A DNA stretch of 5,247 nt from Clostridium sp. CAG:609 (GTDB lineage: Bacteria > Bacillota_I > Bacilli_A > RF39 > UBA660), in the NCBI GenBank assembly GCA_000438075.1, contig FR903538.1:1-5247 (forward strand), read 5' to 3'. Shown one piece after another: positions 4,472 through 5,247 of this stretch. The translations under genes were made by a program, and so were the position numbers. The stretch's first letter is position 1. Each line of letters starts with the position of its first letter. Under the pieces are notes generated by a model, which did no database searches, was not told the DNA's origin, and saw only the letters and a list, made by a program, of their open reading frames with translations.

Positions 4472-5247
4472 ACCAAAATCGGATCAGTAGCAGAGCCACT
4501 TCCCGATGCATAGTTCACGGAAGATGTGAGATAGAAGACTGGGCGTACCCCGTACGCATTATTCGCAATGTAGTAGTTCACGTAGCCAGTGTAATACACA
4601 TAGAACACATCATAGGCATTGTCCGCATAACGGGAAATAGTCCATTCATAAAGCCCCATATACATCCAATTAACATTTTTAATGGCTTCGCCATTATAAG
4701 TGTTTAAATTTGCTGTCCATGCACTTGGTGCTGCTGCAAACCCATAATCACTTGCATACATTAATCCAACTTTTGCACTATATGTTGTTACATTATCAGT
4801 TGTATTTGTTGTTACAGGATTCACTATTTCATTTTGATATGCTGTTTTAGCTGGTTGAGTTCCTATATTTGCCCATGTATTTCCTCCAACCTTCCATGTT
4901 GTTGTATCTATTTTATTTGCCCAGTCATCTCCTATATTTGTTATGAAGTTTTTATTTAAATTTGTCTTATTTAACAAACTTGTACTCCATGTATTTGAAC
5001 CAAATCCACTATTTATTGTTGTATTATTTTTATAATTCCATGTATATGATGCTATATTGGCTAAATTATTACCTTTATAAACTGAATTATCCCAATTATT
5101 TGCAGTATACATCTTGCTATAATCTCCATCTGTACCTAATAATGCTGTCGTTGCATAATCTGCTTTGATTAGTTTTACTCTATCACCAAACACTCCGATA
5201 ATTCTATATAGATTATCTGCTGGGCATGGTGTTGTACTTGACCCGAA
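4465..5247 (-). CDS. C-terminal part of a large surface protein with possible C-type-lectin-like end (5' end outside the window)
   Basis: The frame is open from the right edge (first residues FGSSTTPCPADNLYRIIGVF) to a TGA at 4465-4467, giving 260 visible residues. A GTG at 5193 is not a real start, since the domain begins before it. Recognisable elements in order are NLYRIIGVFGDRVKLIKADY, LLGTDGDYSKMY, NTWSTSLLNKTNLNKNF, TWKVGGNTWANIG, YSAKVGLMYASDYGFA, NWMYMGLYEWTISR, then YGVRPVFYLTSSV and a final SGSGSATDPILVN. From memory this domain set occurs in multi-copy surface or prepilin-like proteins of uncultured gut Bacilli; the W..G..EW.ISR...YGVRPV layout resembles formylglycine-enzyme/C-type-lectin-like folds. 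No signal peptide or anchor is in view; an N-terminal one would lie beyond the edge. The last ~60 codons change to GC-ending codons, unlike the rest of the gene. Two hairpins follow the stop. Confidence 0.88.
   Translation of the reverse strand, partial: FGSSTTPCPADNLYRIIGVFGDRVKLIKADYATTALLGTDGDYSKMYTANNWDNSVYKGNNLANIASYTWNYKNNTTINSGFGSNTWSTSLLNKTNLNKNFITNIGDDWANKIDTTTWKVGGNTWANIGTQPAKTAYQNEIVNPVTTNTTDNVTTYSAKVGLMYASDYGFAAAPSAWTANLNTYNGEAIKNVNWMYMGLYEWTISRYADNAYDVFYVYYTGYVNYYIANNAYGVRPVFYLTSSVNYASGSGSATDPILVN
4549..4632 (-). other. Candidate hypervariable segment (DGR-like variable region)
   Basis: These 28 codons, from the Arg of TISR to the Gly of YGVRPV, include 26 internal residues made up of 9 Tyr, 4 Asn, 4 Ala, 2 Asp, 3 Val and one each of Phe, Thr, Gly and Ile. 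Fifteen of the 26 are NAY codons (Tyr, Asn, Asp). That is the product expected when adenines of AAY template codons are randomised, as in diversity-generating retroelements. The block is flanked by what look like fixed framework motifs (EWTISR and YGVRPVFYL). GC then rises to 31 of 60 bases in 4501-4560, like the GC-rich end that anchors retrohoming. No template copy or reverse transcriptase lies in the window, so the call rests on composition and position only. Confidence 0.4.

Noticed and set aside
4962..5168. Plus-strand open frame rich in Tyr and Leu opposite the surface-protein gene
   Set aside because: Low-complexity shadow of the Asn/Thr-rich coding strand, without a ribosome binding site.
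5191..5193. GTG at 5193 as the start of the surface-protein gene
   Set aside because: The frame continues to the window edge with residues that belong to the same domain (NLYRIIGVF), and no ribosome binding site precedes the GTG; the gene is cut by the window.

Overview
The window is very AT-rich: hand counts give about 18% GC in the emptiest stretch, with most genes in the twenties. It has small genes on both strands, AGGAG-type ribosome binding sites, TTGAAA/TATAAT-type promoters, TGG for tryptophan and TGA used as a stop. This fits a low-GC member of the Firmicutes/Bacilli, most likely an uncultured gut lineage of the RF39 or 'Mollicutes-like' kind. The closest family resemblance I recognise, in the large surface protein at the right end, points the same way. 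The assignment is inference. There is no rRNA, tRNA, transposase, CRISPR array or replication gene here. It reads as an accessory region of hypothetical, membrane and surface genes with phage-type debris.

Left part (1-811): a small plus-strand ORF of unknown function (87-371) with no convincing ribosome binding site. It is followed by a decayed minus-strand stretch holding a 34-codon ORF with a good ribosome binding site (379-483) and a P-loop kinase-like pseudogene (512-769). The pseudogene has a damaged Walker A motif and two internal stops.

Middle-left (812-1991, minus strand): a 120-aa unknown protein with a strong promoter and a terminator touching its stop codon; a 172-aa protein with an N-terminal membrane anchor and an exported domain; and a promoter plus ribosome binding site leading into a frameshifted 32-codon micro-ORF.

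Middle (2010-3552, plus strand): a two-gene operon of a double zinc-ribbon microprotein overlapping a lipoprotein gene, ended by a hairpin that includes the last codons. Next is a separately promoted membrane-anchored XRE-family regulator (N-terminal HTH, three membrane segments, C-terminal domain), which also ends inside a hairpin.

Right part (3588-5247, minus strand): a 143-aa helical unknown with its own promoter, about 300 bp of empty AT-rich DNA, then the 3' end of a large surface protein. That protein's last ~60 codons are much richer in GC and in Tyr/Asn/Asp/Ala codons than the rest of the gene. The pattern, followed by two hairpins just past the coding end, resembles the variable region of a diversity-generating retroelement (DGR) target. 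No reverse transcriptase or template repeat is in the window, so this is a candidate only. It is the most interesting signal here.
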